A stretch of DNA of 55,465 bases from Propionibacteriales bacterium (lineage in GTDB: Bacteria > Actinomycetota > Actinomycetes > Propionibacteriales > Nocardioidaceae): the NCBI GenBank assembly GCA_026392465.1, contig JAPLCA010000033.1, positions 1 to 55,465 on the forward strand, written 5' to 3'. The notes under the pieces were generated by a model. That model was not told where the DNA came from and did not search any database. It saw only the letters and a list, made by a program, of their open reading frames with translations. Positions within the stretch are counted from its first letter, which is position 1, and the number at the start of each line of letters is the position of its first letter. The translations under genes and the position numbers were made by a program. This document shows positions 7,668 to 18,545 of the stretch, in pieces.

Positions 7668-7674
7668 GGGGGCG

Positions 7675-7680
7675 ACGCTA
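7675..7680 (-). promoter_or_regulatory. -10 hexamer TAGCGT of the trkA pair
   Basis: On the minus strand TAGCGT ends 7 bases before the GTG start and no Shine-Dalgarno intervenes: a leaderless arrangement. Confidence 0.45.
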
Positions 7681-7766
7681 CACGGACGGGAGGACGTCGT
7701 GGGCCGGTCCGGGGCACCGGTGCCGTGCCGCGTGGCCGCGCCCCGGCGGGCGGACGACCCCGCGGC

Positions 7767-7772
7767 TACCAT
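7767..7772 (+). promoter_or_regulatory. -10 hexamer TACCAT of the KimA-like gene
   Basis: TACCAT ends 8 bases before the GTG at 7781; leaderless arrangement, back to back with the trkA promoter. Confidence 0.45.
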
Positions 7773-7780
7773 CGTCGCTC

Positions 7781-9832
7781 GTGGGCATGGTCGAGTCCGT
7801 CAAGCGGACCATCGTCGGGCGGAAGCTGCGCAGTACCCAGCTGGGGGAGACGCTGCTGCCGAAGCGCATCGCGCTGCCCGTCTTCGCGAGCGACGCGTTG
7901 TCGTCCGTCGCGTACGCCCCCGACGAGATCTTCCTGACCCTCTCCATGGGCGGCATCACCGCCTACGCGTTCAACTGGAAGATCGGCATCGCCGTCGTCC
8001 TCGTCATGCTCACGGTGGTCGCGTCCTACCGGCAGAACGTCCACGCCTACCCCAGCGGCGGCGGCGACTACGAGGTCGCCACCACGAACCTCGGACCCAA
8101 GGCCGGTGTGACCGTCGCGAGCGCCCTGCTCGTCGACTACGTCCTCACGGTCGCCGTCTCCATCTCCTCCGGCGTGCAGAACGCGACCTCGGCGATCCCG
8201 TGGCTGGTGGGCCACGAGGCGCTCGCCGCGTCGGTCCTCGTCCTGCTGCTCATGGCGCTCAACCTGCGCGGCACGAAGGAGTCCGGCACCGCCTTCGCCG
8301 TGCCGACCTACCTGTTCATGCTCGCCATCGGCCTCATGGCCGCCTGGGGGCTCGTCCGCTACCTGCTCGGCGACCTGCCGCAGGCGGAGAGCGCGCCCTA
8401 CGACATCGCCGCCGAGGCGCCCTACGACTCCGCGCTCACCGGGCTGGCGATGGCCTTCCTCCTCGCGCGCGCCTTCTCCTCCGGCTGTGCCGCCCTCACC
8501 GGTGTCGAGGCGATCAGCAACGGCGTCCCCGCCTTCCGCAAGCCGAAGAGCCAGAACGCCGCCACGACGCTCCTGCTGCTCGGCACCATCTCCATCACGA
8601 TGCTGATGAGCATCATCATGCTCGCCGACGCCATGCACGTCCGCTACGTCGAGGACCCCGCGCACCAGCTGCTCCTCGACGGCCAGCCCGTCGGCGACGG
8701 GTACGACCAGCCCACCGTCATCGCCCAGCTCGCGAAGGCGCTCTACAGCGACGCCCAGCCGCTGTTCTACTTCACCATTGCCTGCACCGGCGTGATCCTC
8801 GTCCTGGCCGCCAACACCGCCTTCAACGGCTTCCCGGTCCTCGGCTCGATCCTGGCCCGCGACGGCCACCTGCCCCGTCAGCTCGACACGCGCGGCGACC
8901 GCCTGGCCTTCAGCAACGGCATCGTCCTGCTCGCCGTCGCCGCCATCGTCCTCATCCTGGCGTTCGACGCCGAGGTCACCAAGCTGATCCAGCTCTACAT
9001 CGTCGGCGTCTTCGTCTCCTTCAACCTCAGCCAGCTCGGCATGATCCGGCACTGGACCCGCCACCTCGCGACCGAGACCGACCCCGCCGAACGGCGCCGG
9101 ATGAAGCGCTCGCGCATCGTCAACAGCTTCGGCCTCGCGATGACCGCCACCGTGCTCGTCATCGTCCTCATCACCAAGTTCCTCGCCGGCGCCTGGATCG
9201 CCATCCTGGCCATGACCTGCGTCTTCTTCCTCATGCTCGGCATCAACCGGCACTACCAGCGAGTCAGCGAGGAACTCGCGATCGACGACGCCGACGTCGC
9301 CCTCCCGTCCCGCGTGCACGCCGTCGTGCTCATCGGCCGCCTCCACAAGCCCGCCCTCCGCGCCCTCGCCTACGCCCGCGTCGCCCGCCCCTCCACCCTC
9401 GAGGCGCTCTACGTCGAGCTCGACCCGCAGGACACCGCCGCGCTGCGCGAGCGCTGGGACGAGCTCGCGATCCCCGTGCCGCTGACCGTCGTCTCCTCGC
9501 CGTACCGCGAGCTCGTGCGCCCCGTCGTCAAGTACGTCAAGGAGAAGCGCCGCGAAAGCCCCCGCGACATCGTCAGCGTCTACATCCCCGAGTACGTCGT
9601 CGGCCGGTGGTGGGAGCAGCTCCTGCACAACCAGACCGCCCTGCGCCTCAAGGGACGACTCCTGTTCATGCCCGGTGTCATGGTGACGAGCGTGCCGTAC
9701 CAGCTCAGCTCCGCCGCCAAGGTCAACCCGCGCAGCGTCATCGGCCCCGCGCCGGGCGACGTCCGCCGCGGCCTCGGCGACCAGCCCAGTCCGGAGAAGC
9801 CCCACCGCAACCGGCCGGATCGCCGTGAGTGA
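7781..9832 (+). CDS. APC superfamily transporter, KimA-like (probable K+ importer)
   Basis: 683 aa. About twelve transmembrane helices occupy residues 30-495 (entry PVFASDALSSVAYAPDEIFLTLS, then YPSGGGDYEVATTNLG). A soluble domain of about 180 residues starts near LPSRVHAVVLIGRLHKPALRALAYARV. That layout, an amino-acid-permease fold plus cytoplasmic C-terminal domain, is that of KimA/YdaO, a proton-coupled K+ importer regulated by c-di-AMP. The divergent TrkA pair supports a K+ role. Substrate is inferred, and an amino-acid substrate remains possible. Start GTG 7781; ATG 7787 is an alternative. Its stop overlaps a duplicated copy of the next gene's start. Confidence 0.85.
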   Translation: MGMVESVKRTIVGRKLRSTQLGETLLPKRIALPVFASDALSSVAYAPDEIFLTLSMGGITAYAFNWKIGIAVVLVMLTVVASYRQNVHAYPSGGGDYEVATTNLGPKAGVTVASALLVDYVLTVAVSISSGVQNATSAIPWLVGHEALAASVLVLLLMALNLRGTKESGTAFAVPTYLFMLAIGLMAAWGLVRYLLGDLPQAESAPYDIAAEAPYDSALTGLAMAFLLARAFSSGCAALTGVEAISNGVPAFRKPKSQNAATTLLLLGTISITMLMSIIMLADAMHVRYVEDPAHQLLLDGQPVGDGYDQPTVIAQLAKALYSDAQPLFYFTIACTGVILVLAANTAFNGFPVLGSILARDGHLPRQLDTRGDRLAFSNGIVLLAVAAIVLILAFDAEVTKLIQLYIVGVFVSFNLSQLGMIRHWTRHLATETDPAERRRMKRSRIVNSFGLAMTATVLVIVLITKFLAGAWIAILAMTCVFFLMLGINRHYQRVSEELAIDDADVALPSRVHAVVLIGRLHKPALRALAYARVARPSTLEALYVELDPQDTAALRERWDELAIPVPLTVVSSPYRELVRPVVKYVKEKRRESPRDIVSVYIPEYVVGRWWEQLLHNQTALRLKGRLLFMPGVMVTSVPYQLSSAAKVNPRSVIGPAPGDVRRGLGDQPSPEKPHRNRPDRRE

Positions 9833-9917
9833 GCCCGGCCTGCCCGTGGTCGAGGTGGGGCCCGTCGCCCTGTGCCCTCGGTGGGCTCGTGGGCCCGTGC
9901 GAGGTGGTCGGGCGTGA
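9825..9917 (+). other. Duplicated 5' end of the RNA methyltransferase gene (30-codon ORF)
   Basis: GTG at 9825 overlaps the transporter stop and opens VSEPGLPVVEVGPVA, nearly the same as the true start of the next gene (VSESGLPVVEVGPVA at 9914). The DNA at 9825-9869 and 9914-9958 matches at 41 of 45 positions. The copies are 89 bp apart, not a multiple of 3, so the first reads out of frame and stops at 9915-9917, overlapping the second GTG as GTGA. It looks like a tandem duplication turned into a leader ORF that can re-deliver ribosomes to the real start. Confidence 0.7.
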
Positions 9918-11119
9918 GCGAGTCAGGTCTGCCCGTGGTCGAGGTGGGGCCCGTCGCCCACGGCGGAAGCTGCGTGGCGCGGCTGGACGGGCAGGTGGTC
10001 TTCGTCCGCCACAGCCTGCCGGGGGAGCGGGTCCGCATCCGCGTCACCGACACCACCAAGCGGTTCCTCCGTGCCGACGCGGTGGAGGTCCTGGAGGCCT
10101 CGCCCGACCGCGTCGAGCCGCCCTGCGCCCTCGCCGGGACCTGCGGAGGCTGCGACTTCCAGCACGTCGACCCCGCGGCGCAGCGTCGGCTGCTGGCCGG
10201 CGTCGTCGCCGAGCAGCTGCGCCGACTCGCTGGCATCGAGCGCGACGTCGTCGTCGAGGAGGTCCGACCCACCCTCGGGTGGCGCACCCGCGTGACCTGG
10301 TCGACCACGCCCGACGGCAGGCCGGGCCTGCGCAAGCACCGGTCTCACGAGGTCGTACCCGTCGAGCACTGCCCCATCGCGCACCCCGACCTGCCCGACG
10401 TCACATCGCACCGGTGGGACACCGGGCCGATCGAGGCCATCGTCTCCTCGACGGGACAGCGCCTCCTCGTCACCGACGCGGCCGTGCCCGCCGACCTCGA
10501 CGTCGACGGCGTGGCCGGTACCGACGGTCACCGCCGCGCCGGCGGCACCCGGCTCACCGAGCACGTCGCACCGCACGACTTCACCGTCACCGGCTCCGGC
10601 TTCTGGCAGGTGCACCCCGAGGCGGCACGGACCCTCGTCGACGCGGTCCTGGGCGCAGTCGACGCGCGCCCCGGCGACCGGGTCGCCGACCTCTACGCCG
10701 GGGTGGGGCTCTTCACCGCCTTCCTCGCCGACGCCGTCGGGCCGGACGGGCTCGTCGTCAGCGTCGAGGCCGACCGGCAGGGTGCGCGCGACGCCCGCAG
10801 GTCGCTGCACGGTCGGAGCCAGGTGCGTCTGGTGGCGGACTCGACCGAGGGCGCCCTGCGCCGCGATCCTGCGCTCGGGGCGGGCGTCGACGTGGTCGTC
10901 CTCGACCCGCCCCGCACCGGGGCGCGCAAGGCCGTGCCCGGCGTCGCAGCCCTCGGCGCCCGCCGCGTCGTCTACGTCGCCTGCGACCCGGCGGCCCTCG
11001 CCCGTGACGTCGCCACCTTCGCCGAGCACGGGTACCGGCTCGGCCCGCTGCGGGCGTTCGCGCTCTTCCCCATGACGCACCACGTCGAGTGCGTGGCCGT
11101 CCTCGACCGCGTCGACTGA
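9914..11119 (+). CDS. Class I SAM-dependent RNA methyltransferase, RlmD/TrmA (RumA) type
   Basis: 401 aa. An N-terminal TRAM/OB domain (about residues 1-60, VVEVGPVAHGGSCVARLDGQVVFVRHSLPGE) precedes an Fe-S cysteine set CALAGTCGGCDFQH. The SAM fold carries VADLYAGVGLFTAFLAD, then DPPRTGARK, and the catalytic cysteine in YVACDPAALARD. This is the 5-methyluridine methyltransferase family acting on rRNA or tRNA. The exact target base cannot be read from sequence; the mycobacterial homologue is Rv2689c. The GTG at 9914 is used because upstream in-frame sequence is not family-like. Confidence 0.9.
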   Translation: MSESGLPVVEVGPVAHGGSCVARLDGQVVFVRHSLPGERVRIRVTDTTKRFLRADAVEVLEASPDRVEPPCALAGTCGGCDFQHVDPAAQRRLLAGVVAEQLRRLAGIERDVVVEEVRPTLGWRTRVTWSTTPDGRPGLRKHRSHEVVPVEHCPIAHPDLPDVTSHRWDTGPIEAIVSSTGQRLLVTDAAVPADLDVDGVAGTDGHRRAGGTRLTEHVAPHDFTVTGSGFWQVHPEAARTLVDAVLGAVDARPGDRVADLYAGVGLFTAFLADAVGPDGLVVSVEADRQGARDARRSLHGRSQVRLVADSTEGALRRDPALGAGVDVVVLDPPRTGARKAVPGVAALGARRVVYVACDPAALARDVATFAEHGYRLGPLRAFALFPMTHHVECVAVLDRVD

Positions 11120-11175
11120 CCGCCGGGGGCCGGCCGAGGTTGTCCGCGGACCGTCCGGACGGGCAGGGTGTCGCC

Positions 11176-14100
11176 ATGGCCTACGCCGACCCGACCGTCT
11201 GCCCCGACTGCAGGGCGGGACTCGCCGGTGCCCGCGTCTGCGCACGCTGCGGCCTCGACCTGCGCACGGCGGAGGCGGGACGGCTCTGGAACCAGCTCCT
11301 GCGCGTCGACCGTGACCTCGACCGAGCCCGTGCGGCGAGCCGACCGCCCAGGGTCACGGCGGCGGATCCGGTCCCGGCGGAGAAGGCATCCGTCCCGTCG
11401 CCGGCCCCGTCCGTGGCCCGGCTCCCGTCCATGACACCGCCCTCGCCGGCCGCCCCACCTGCCGTCGAGCCGGTCCCGGCACCGGCCTCGCCCGTGCCCC
11501 CCGTCGACTCCGTGCCCCCCGTCGACTCCGTGCCCACCGTCGACTCCGTGGCAGCGACGACCCCGCGCACCCCCGTCTCCGTGGGCACGGTCCTGCTCGC
11601 CCTCGGCGCCCTCGCCCTGATCGTGGCCGGCGCCATCTTCATCACCGTCTACTGGGGACCCATGGGGATCCTCGGCCGAGCCCTGGTGCTGCTCGCGGCG
11701 ACGGCCGCGGCGGGCGCCGTCGCCACCGTGGTCACGCGCCGACGGCTGCGGGCGTCGGCCGAGGCGCTGTGGACCGTGTTCCTCGGCCTGTCCACGCTCG
11801 ACTGGTTCGCCGCGCGCGACCAGGGACTCCTCGGTCTCGACACGGTGCCGGGCGCTCCGTGGGACCTGCTGTGGTGCGGCCTGGTCGTGCTCGCGGTGGC
11901 GGGGATCGTCCGGCTCGGGCGGCGCTCGCTCGACGAGGGACGGGAGCTGGTCGTCGTCTCGGTGCTCGGCGGGCTCGCCGGCACCGCGGCCGCCGTCCGG
12001 GTGGCCGTCGTGGTCGACGACGGTGGCGCCCGACCCTTCTGGTCCGCGACCGCGGCGCTCGTCGTCGCGCTGGTCGCCGGCGCTGCGCTCCACCGGGCGA
12101 CGGCGCGGGTGGGGGCCTGGGTCGCTGTCGGTGCCGGTGGGGTCGCCGCTGTCGTGGCGGTGGTCCTCGCCGTCGCGGACGCCGCCGCGCACCCCGCACT
12201 CGCCGACCTGGTCGGCGGCGCCCACGGCGTCCCGCTCGCGATCGTCGGCGCGACCGCCGCCGGCGTGGCGTCGTGGAGCCGGCTGCCAGCCGTCCTGCGG
12301 ACGGTGGCAGCCGCAGCCGCTGTCGCGGCCCTCACCCTGCTGGCGGCCCTGCCCGCCTGGTCGGCGGCACCGCAGTACGGCGCCCTGCTCGTGCTCGCCG
12401 CTGTCGCGGTCCCCACGGCATGGGTCCCGGGCGATGGACCGTGGGCACGCGGGGCCCGCGCCGCGGGCATCGTGCCCTCGCTCCTGGTGGCCCTCGCGCT
12501 CTTCCCGTGGGGAGCGCAGCTGCTGGCCGTGGTCGGCGAGGCGCTCTCGACGACCGGCGGGGCCCGTATCGACCGCCCGCTCACGACGTTCGACGTCCCG
12601 GGCACCGACCGGCCCTGGCTCGCGTGGGTCCTCGGCGCCGCGGCGACCCTGGTCGTCCTCGGCCTGGCACGCTGGCGCGTCACACGGCACCTGCGCGCCT
12701 GGGCGCCGGGCGCGGCCACCAGCGTCGCGGTCGTGACCGCCTGGTCGGTGCTGGCCGACTCGGGCCCGTCCGCGGTGCTCCTGGCGGGGAGCGTCGTCGC
12801 CGGTGGCCTCGTGCTCTGGGCCGTCACGACCTTCACGTGCCCGGCGGGACGGTCGCCCACACTCTGGTGGTGGACGTCGGTCGCGACCGTCGGCGTCGCT
12901 CCCGTGCTGGCCCTCGACGCACCGTGGGCGTGCGTCGTCGTGTGGGCTGCCGCGACCCTCGCCCTCGTGCTCGTCGCGCTCGTGCGGGCGCCTCGCCCGG
13001 GGAGTCCCGTCGCGCTCGGTCTGGCCGCCGCCTGGGGACCGGGGACCGCCGGGGCGCTGGTCGTGGCCCTGGACGGCGACGCGCAGGTCCGGCTGGCCGC
13101 CCTCGTCGCCGCGCTCGTCGCCACCTTCGTCGTCGGCGTGCTCCTGGTCGGCGACGACGCTCGGCGCACCGGAGTCGAGACCGGCGTCGCGGCCGCACTG
13201 CTCGTGACCGTCGCGACGAGTGCGGCCGAGGTCGGCCCCGTGGCCGGGGCGCTCGCCGCGCTGGCGGTCGGGGCGACCCTGGTGCTCGTCGCGGCCGCGC
13301 CGCACGGACGCCGCGTCGTCCACCCCGCCCTGGCCGCCACGGCTGCCGTCGTCGCGGACCTCGTGGTCGCGGGGGACTGGTCCACCGCGTGGTGGGTATG
13401 GGGCGCCGCAGCGGTCGTGGGCCTGGCCGCCGTCCGCGCAGCACGGCCGGCACCGGTGCAGGAGTCGGCGGCTGCCGTCGCGACCGTGCTCGTGGGGCTG
13501 GTGACCGTGCCCCCCGTGCTGCTGGCGGAGGTCGGCACAGGTGCGGCCGGCGTCGTCCTCTCCGGGTCGGCCGCCCTCGCCCTGGTCCTCGCCGGCACCG
13601 TCCTGCGGGACCGCACCGGCCGGATCGGGGTCGAGATCGGCTCGGGCCTGCTGGCCCTGGGCGGCGTGGTGGTCGGCGCCGCCGTCGTCGAGGCCGACGT
13701 CGTGTGGCTGGTCGCGGCCCTGCTGCTGCCCGCCGCGGCCGCCGTCATGGTCTCGCTCCTGGTCGGGGACCGCGCCGTGCTGCGGGGAGTCGGCGGGGTG
13801 CTGGCGGACGCCGCCGTGGCCGGGTGCATCGGCGAGTGGGAGACCGCGGTGGCCGCGTGGCCGGTGGCCGCGATCCTCCTCGCGGCCTGCGCGGTGCCGG
13901 ACGACGGGCCGCCGTGGCGCGACCTCGCGGCGTCGGCCGCGTCCGTGACCGCGGTCGCCTCGACGGTCCCGGTGCTCGCGCTCGTGGGCGCGCCGGCGAC
14001 CCTCGCCTCGCTCACGGTCCTCCTGGCGGCCCTCGTGGTCCTGGCGGCGGCGTCCGCGCTCCTCGACGACCGTCGCGGACGCCGCGGCGTCGAGCTGGCC

Positions 14101-14727
14101 ACGGCCACCGCGGTCCTCGTCACGCTGCTCTGGGCGGCCGGCACGACCTCGCTGGGCTGGCTCGCCCTCCTCCTCACCCTGCTGGGCGTGACCCTCGTGC
14201 TCGTGTCGCTGCTCGTCCCCGACCGTGCCGTCCTGCGCTGGGCGGCGTCCGCGCCGCTGGGTCTCGCGTACGTGCTGCGGCTGGTCGCCAGCGACGTCGG
14301 CGTCGTGGAGGCCTACACGGTGCCGTTCGCGCTCGTCCTGCTCGGTGCGGGCGTGTGGGTGCTCCTGCGATCGGAGCCGCCGCGCAGCACGCTGGTCGCG
14401 CTCGGGCCGGGGCTCGTGCTCGGGCTCCTGCCCAGCCTGCCGCAGGCCCTGTTGGCCCCCGCGAGCCCGCGCGGGCTCACGCTGGGACTCGTCTCCCTCG
14501 CGGTCCTGGCCGTCGGGGTCCGGCTGCGCTGGCTGGCGCCGTTCGTCGCCGGTGCGGTCCTCGTGGGGCTGCTGCTCCTCGTCCAGCTCGGTCCCGTCGC
14601 CGTGGCGCTCCCACGGTGGATCCTCATCGCCGTTGCCGGTGTGTCGATGCTCGCCGTGGGCATGACGTGGGAGAGTCGGGTGCGCGACGGCCGCGCGGCC
14701 GCCCGCTGGATCGGAGCGATGCGATGA
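11176..14727 (+). CDS. Giant SCO7613-type polytopic membrane protein with N-terminal zinc ribbon
   Basis: 1183 aa. It begins with a four-cysteine ribbon (CPDC and CARC, residues 9-26), then a short helical stretch. A Pro/Ala-rich linker carries three tandem VDSVPP-type hexapeptides encoded by an exact 18-bp period at 11494-11547. From about residue 135 to the end it is almost entirely hydrophobic, Ala/Val/Leu-rich, with some thirty or more predicted helices and few charges. This matches the actinobacterial SCO7613 C-terminal-domain membrane proteins; function unknown. The ATG at 11176 opens on the zinc ribbon; a GTG six bases upstream is an alternative. It overlaps the RDD gene as ATGA. Confidence 0.8.
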   Translation: MAYADPTVCPDCRAGLAGARVCARCGLDLRTAEAGRLWNQLLRVDRDLDRARAASRPPRVTAADPVPAEKASVPSPAPSVARLPSMTPPSPAAPPAVEPVPAPASPVPPVDSVPPVDSVPTVDSVAATTPRTPVSVGTVLLALGALALIVAGAIFITVYWGPMGILGRALVLLAATAAAGAVATVVTRRRLRASAEALWTVFLGLSTLDWFAARDQGLLGLDTVPGAPWDLLWCGLVVLAVAGIVRLGRRSLDEGRELVVVSVLGGLAGTAAAVRVAVVVDDGGARPFWSATAALVVALVAGAALHRATARVGAWVAVGAGGVAAVVAVVLAVADAAAHPALADLVGGAHGVPLAIVGATAAGVASWSRLPAVLRTVAAAAAVAALTLLAALPAWSAAPQYGALLVLAAVAVPTAWVPGDGPWARGARAAGIVPSLLVALALFPWGAQLLAVVGEALSTTGGARIDRPLTTFDVPGTDRPWLAWVLGAAATLVVLGLARWRVTRHLRAWAPGAATSVAVVTAWSVLADSGPSAVLLAGSVVAGGLVLWAVTTFTCPAGRSPTLWWWTSVATVGVAPVLALDAPWACVVVWAAATLALVLVALVRAPRPGSPVALGLAAAWGPGTAGALVVALDGDAQVRLAALVAALVATFVVGVLLVGDDARRTGVETGVAAALLVTVATSAAEVGPVAGALAALAVGATLVLVAAAPHGRRVVHPALAATAAVVADLVVAGDWSTAWWVWGAAAVVGLAAVRAARPAPVQESAAAVATVLVGLVTVPPVLLAEVGTGAAGVVLSGSAALALVLAGTVLRDRTGRIGVEIGSGLLALGGVVVGAAVVEADVVWLVAALLLPAAAAVMVSLLVGDRAVLRGVGGVLADAAVAGCIGEWETAVAAWPVAAILLAACAVPDDGPPWRDLAASAASVTAVASTVPVLALVGAPATLASLTVLLAALVVLAAASALLDDRRGRRGVELATATAVLVTLLWAAGTTSLGWLALLLTLLGVTLVLVSLLVPDRAVLRWAASAPLGLAYVLRLVASDVGVVEAYTVPFALVLLGAGVWVLLRSEPPRSTLVALGPGLVLGLLPSLPQALLAPASPRGLTLGLVSLAVLAVGVRLRWLAPFVAGAVLVGLLLLVQLGPVAVALPRWILIAVAGVSMLAVGMTWESRVRDGRAAARWIGAMR

Positions 14728-15440
14728 ACGACTCCCAGGACCTCTCGCCCGCGTCCGACCTCGGCGAGGAGGAACGCACCGTCGGTGACCTGCGTCGCTC
14801 GGCGCTCGCCCAGGACGTGCTGCTCTTCTGCGTGGCCTTCAGCGCGGGGGCGCTGCTCGTGGTGGTCGCCCGGATCCTCGGCAGCGCGACGACGGGCGAC
14901 GTCTGGGACCTCGGCCGCTCGGACGGCCTGCTGCTCGGCGGTCTCGTCGCCGGTGAGCTCTTCGTGCTGTGGAACAACGGACTGCGGCAGGGCCTGCGGG
15001 GACACAGCATCGGCAAGCACCGCGAGGGCCTGCTCGTGGTCCGCACGTCCGACGGGCGGCCCACCGGTGCTGCTCGGGGCCTGCTGCGTGGTCTGGCCGC
15101 CGCGGTGCTGCTCGACCTCGCCGTGGCCGCGGTGCCCATCGGGCTCCCCACCGTCCTGCGCACGGCCACCCCGGACGCCTGGCACCTCGGGTTCGCGGCC
15201 TACCTCGGCCTCCTGGCACTGCTCGTCCCGCTGCTCGTCGGCATGCACCGCGGGGTGCTCGACCGCGTCGCCGGCACGGAGGTCGTCCGCGCCCACGGCG
15301 ACGGTGCCGCGACGTCGGCGCCGCGGCGTCGGGCCCTGGTCGTCCTCGACGCGGTCGGCGTGGTGGGCGTCCTGGCGGTCTGCGCGGCGCACCTGGCGTT
15401 CATGTGGCCGCTCCTCTGGCGCTGGCCCGGGCTGCTCTGA
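14724..15440 (+). CDS. RDD family membrane protein
   Basis: 238 aa. A hydrophilic N terminus (about 25 residues), then an RDD-type domain: a first helix at LLFCVAFSAGALLVVVARIL, a second at LLLGGLVAGELFVLW, the family's basic loop QGLRGHSIGKHREGLLVVR and further helices, including LVVLDAVGVVGVLAVCAAHLAF near the C terminus. RDD proteins are poorly characterised; some act in Na+ or Li+/H+ exchange or metabolite transport. Coupled to the SCO7613-type gene by ATGA overlap, so the two are probably partners. Confidence 0.75.
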   Translation: MNDSQDLSPASDLGEEERTVGDLRRSALAQDVLLFCVAFSAGALLVVVARILGSATTGDVWDLGRSDGLLLGGLVAGELFVLWNNGLRQGLRGHSIGKHREGLLVVRTSDGRPTGAARGLLRGLAAAVLLDLAVAAVPIGLPTVLRTATPDAWHLGFAAYLGLLALLVPLLVGMHRGVLDRVAGTEVVRAHGDGAATSAPRRRALVVLDAVGVVGVLAVCAAHLAFMWPLLWRWPGLL

Positions 15441-15469
15441 GCCACCGCCCTCGCGTCGCCGGACATTCC

Positions 15470-15498
15470 TCTTGACATCGTGTATCTTGATATCAAGA
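15470..15498. promoter_or_regulatory. Candidate operator: TCTTGA half-sites and a 14-bp palindrome upstream of acnA
   Basis: A perfect palindrome TCTTGATATCAAGA lies at 15485-15498, with a third TCTTGA half-site at 15470-15475, 15 bp upstream in direct orientation. The upstream half-site also forms TTGACA (15472-15477), which looks like a -35 box, although no good -10 lies 16-18 bp on. It is AT-rich in a GC-rich gap. A dimeric repressor of MarR, TetR or GntR type could bind; none is encoded nearby. Confidence 0.55.
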
Positions 15499-15553
15499 GA
15501 CTTTCTCGACCGGCAGCTCCCGCAGCGCACGTCTCGCGGCAGCCGGAGGGCCG

Positions 15554-15572
15554 TCAGGTAAGGCGCACCTGA
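15554..15572. promoter_or_regulatory. Probable IdeR/DtxR iron box upstream of acnA
   Basis: TCAGGTAAGGCGCACCTGA matches 14 of 19 positions of the DtxR/IdeR consensus TTAGGTTAGGCTAACCTAA and keeps its dyad symmetry. It lies 56 bp before the aconitase ATG. Iron-dependent control of acn by DtxR-family regulators is established in Corynebacterium, so control of this iron-rich enzyme is a natural inference. Confidence 0.65.
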
Positions 15573-15628
15573 CCTGGCAGCCCGGCGGTCCGGTCGGCAG
15601 GATGGAACACGACGCGAAGGAGACAGCC

Positions 15629-18430
<2,802 letters not shown>

Positions 18431-18461
18431 GCGCACCGGCCCCCGGGCCGTCGCACCGCAC

Positions 18462-18492
18462 GAGACGCCGTCCCCACCGGGGGCGGCGTCTC
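18462..18492 (+). terminator. Terminator after acnA
   Basis: 14-bp stem (GAGACGCCGTCCCC with GGGGGCGGCGTCTC, one G-U) and a 3-base loop ACC, 31 bases after the acnA stop. No U tract beyond a short mixed stretch. Confidence 0.7.
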
Positions 18493-18533
18493 GTCGTCGT
18501 GGCCGGGTCGTGGGGACCGTCGGGGCCGACTGG

Positions 18534-18539
18534 TAGACA
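18534..18539 (+). promoter_or_regulatory. -10 hexamer TAGACA of priA
   Basis: TAGACA ends 6 bases before the GTG start; leaderless arrangement, just downstream of the acnA terminator. Confidence 0.45.
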
Positions 18540-18545
18540 GACGGC

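Noticed and set aside
15472..15500. TTGACA as a -35 box for acnA
   Set aside because: No acceptable -10 lies 16-18 bp downstream, and the hexamer is explained as part of a repeated TCTTGA half-site. Kept only as a possible dual role.
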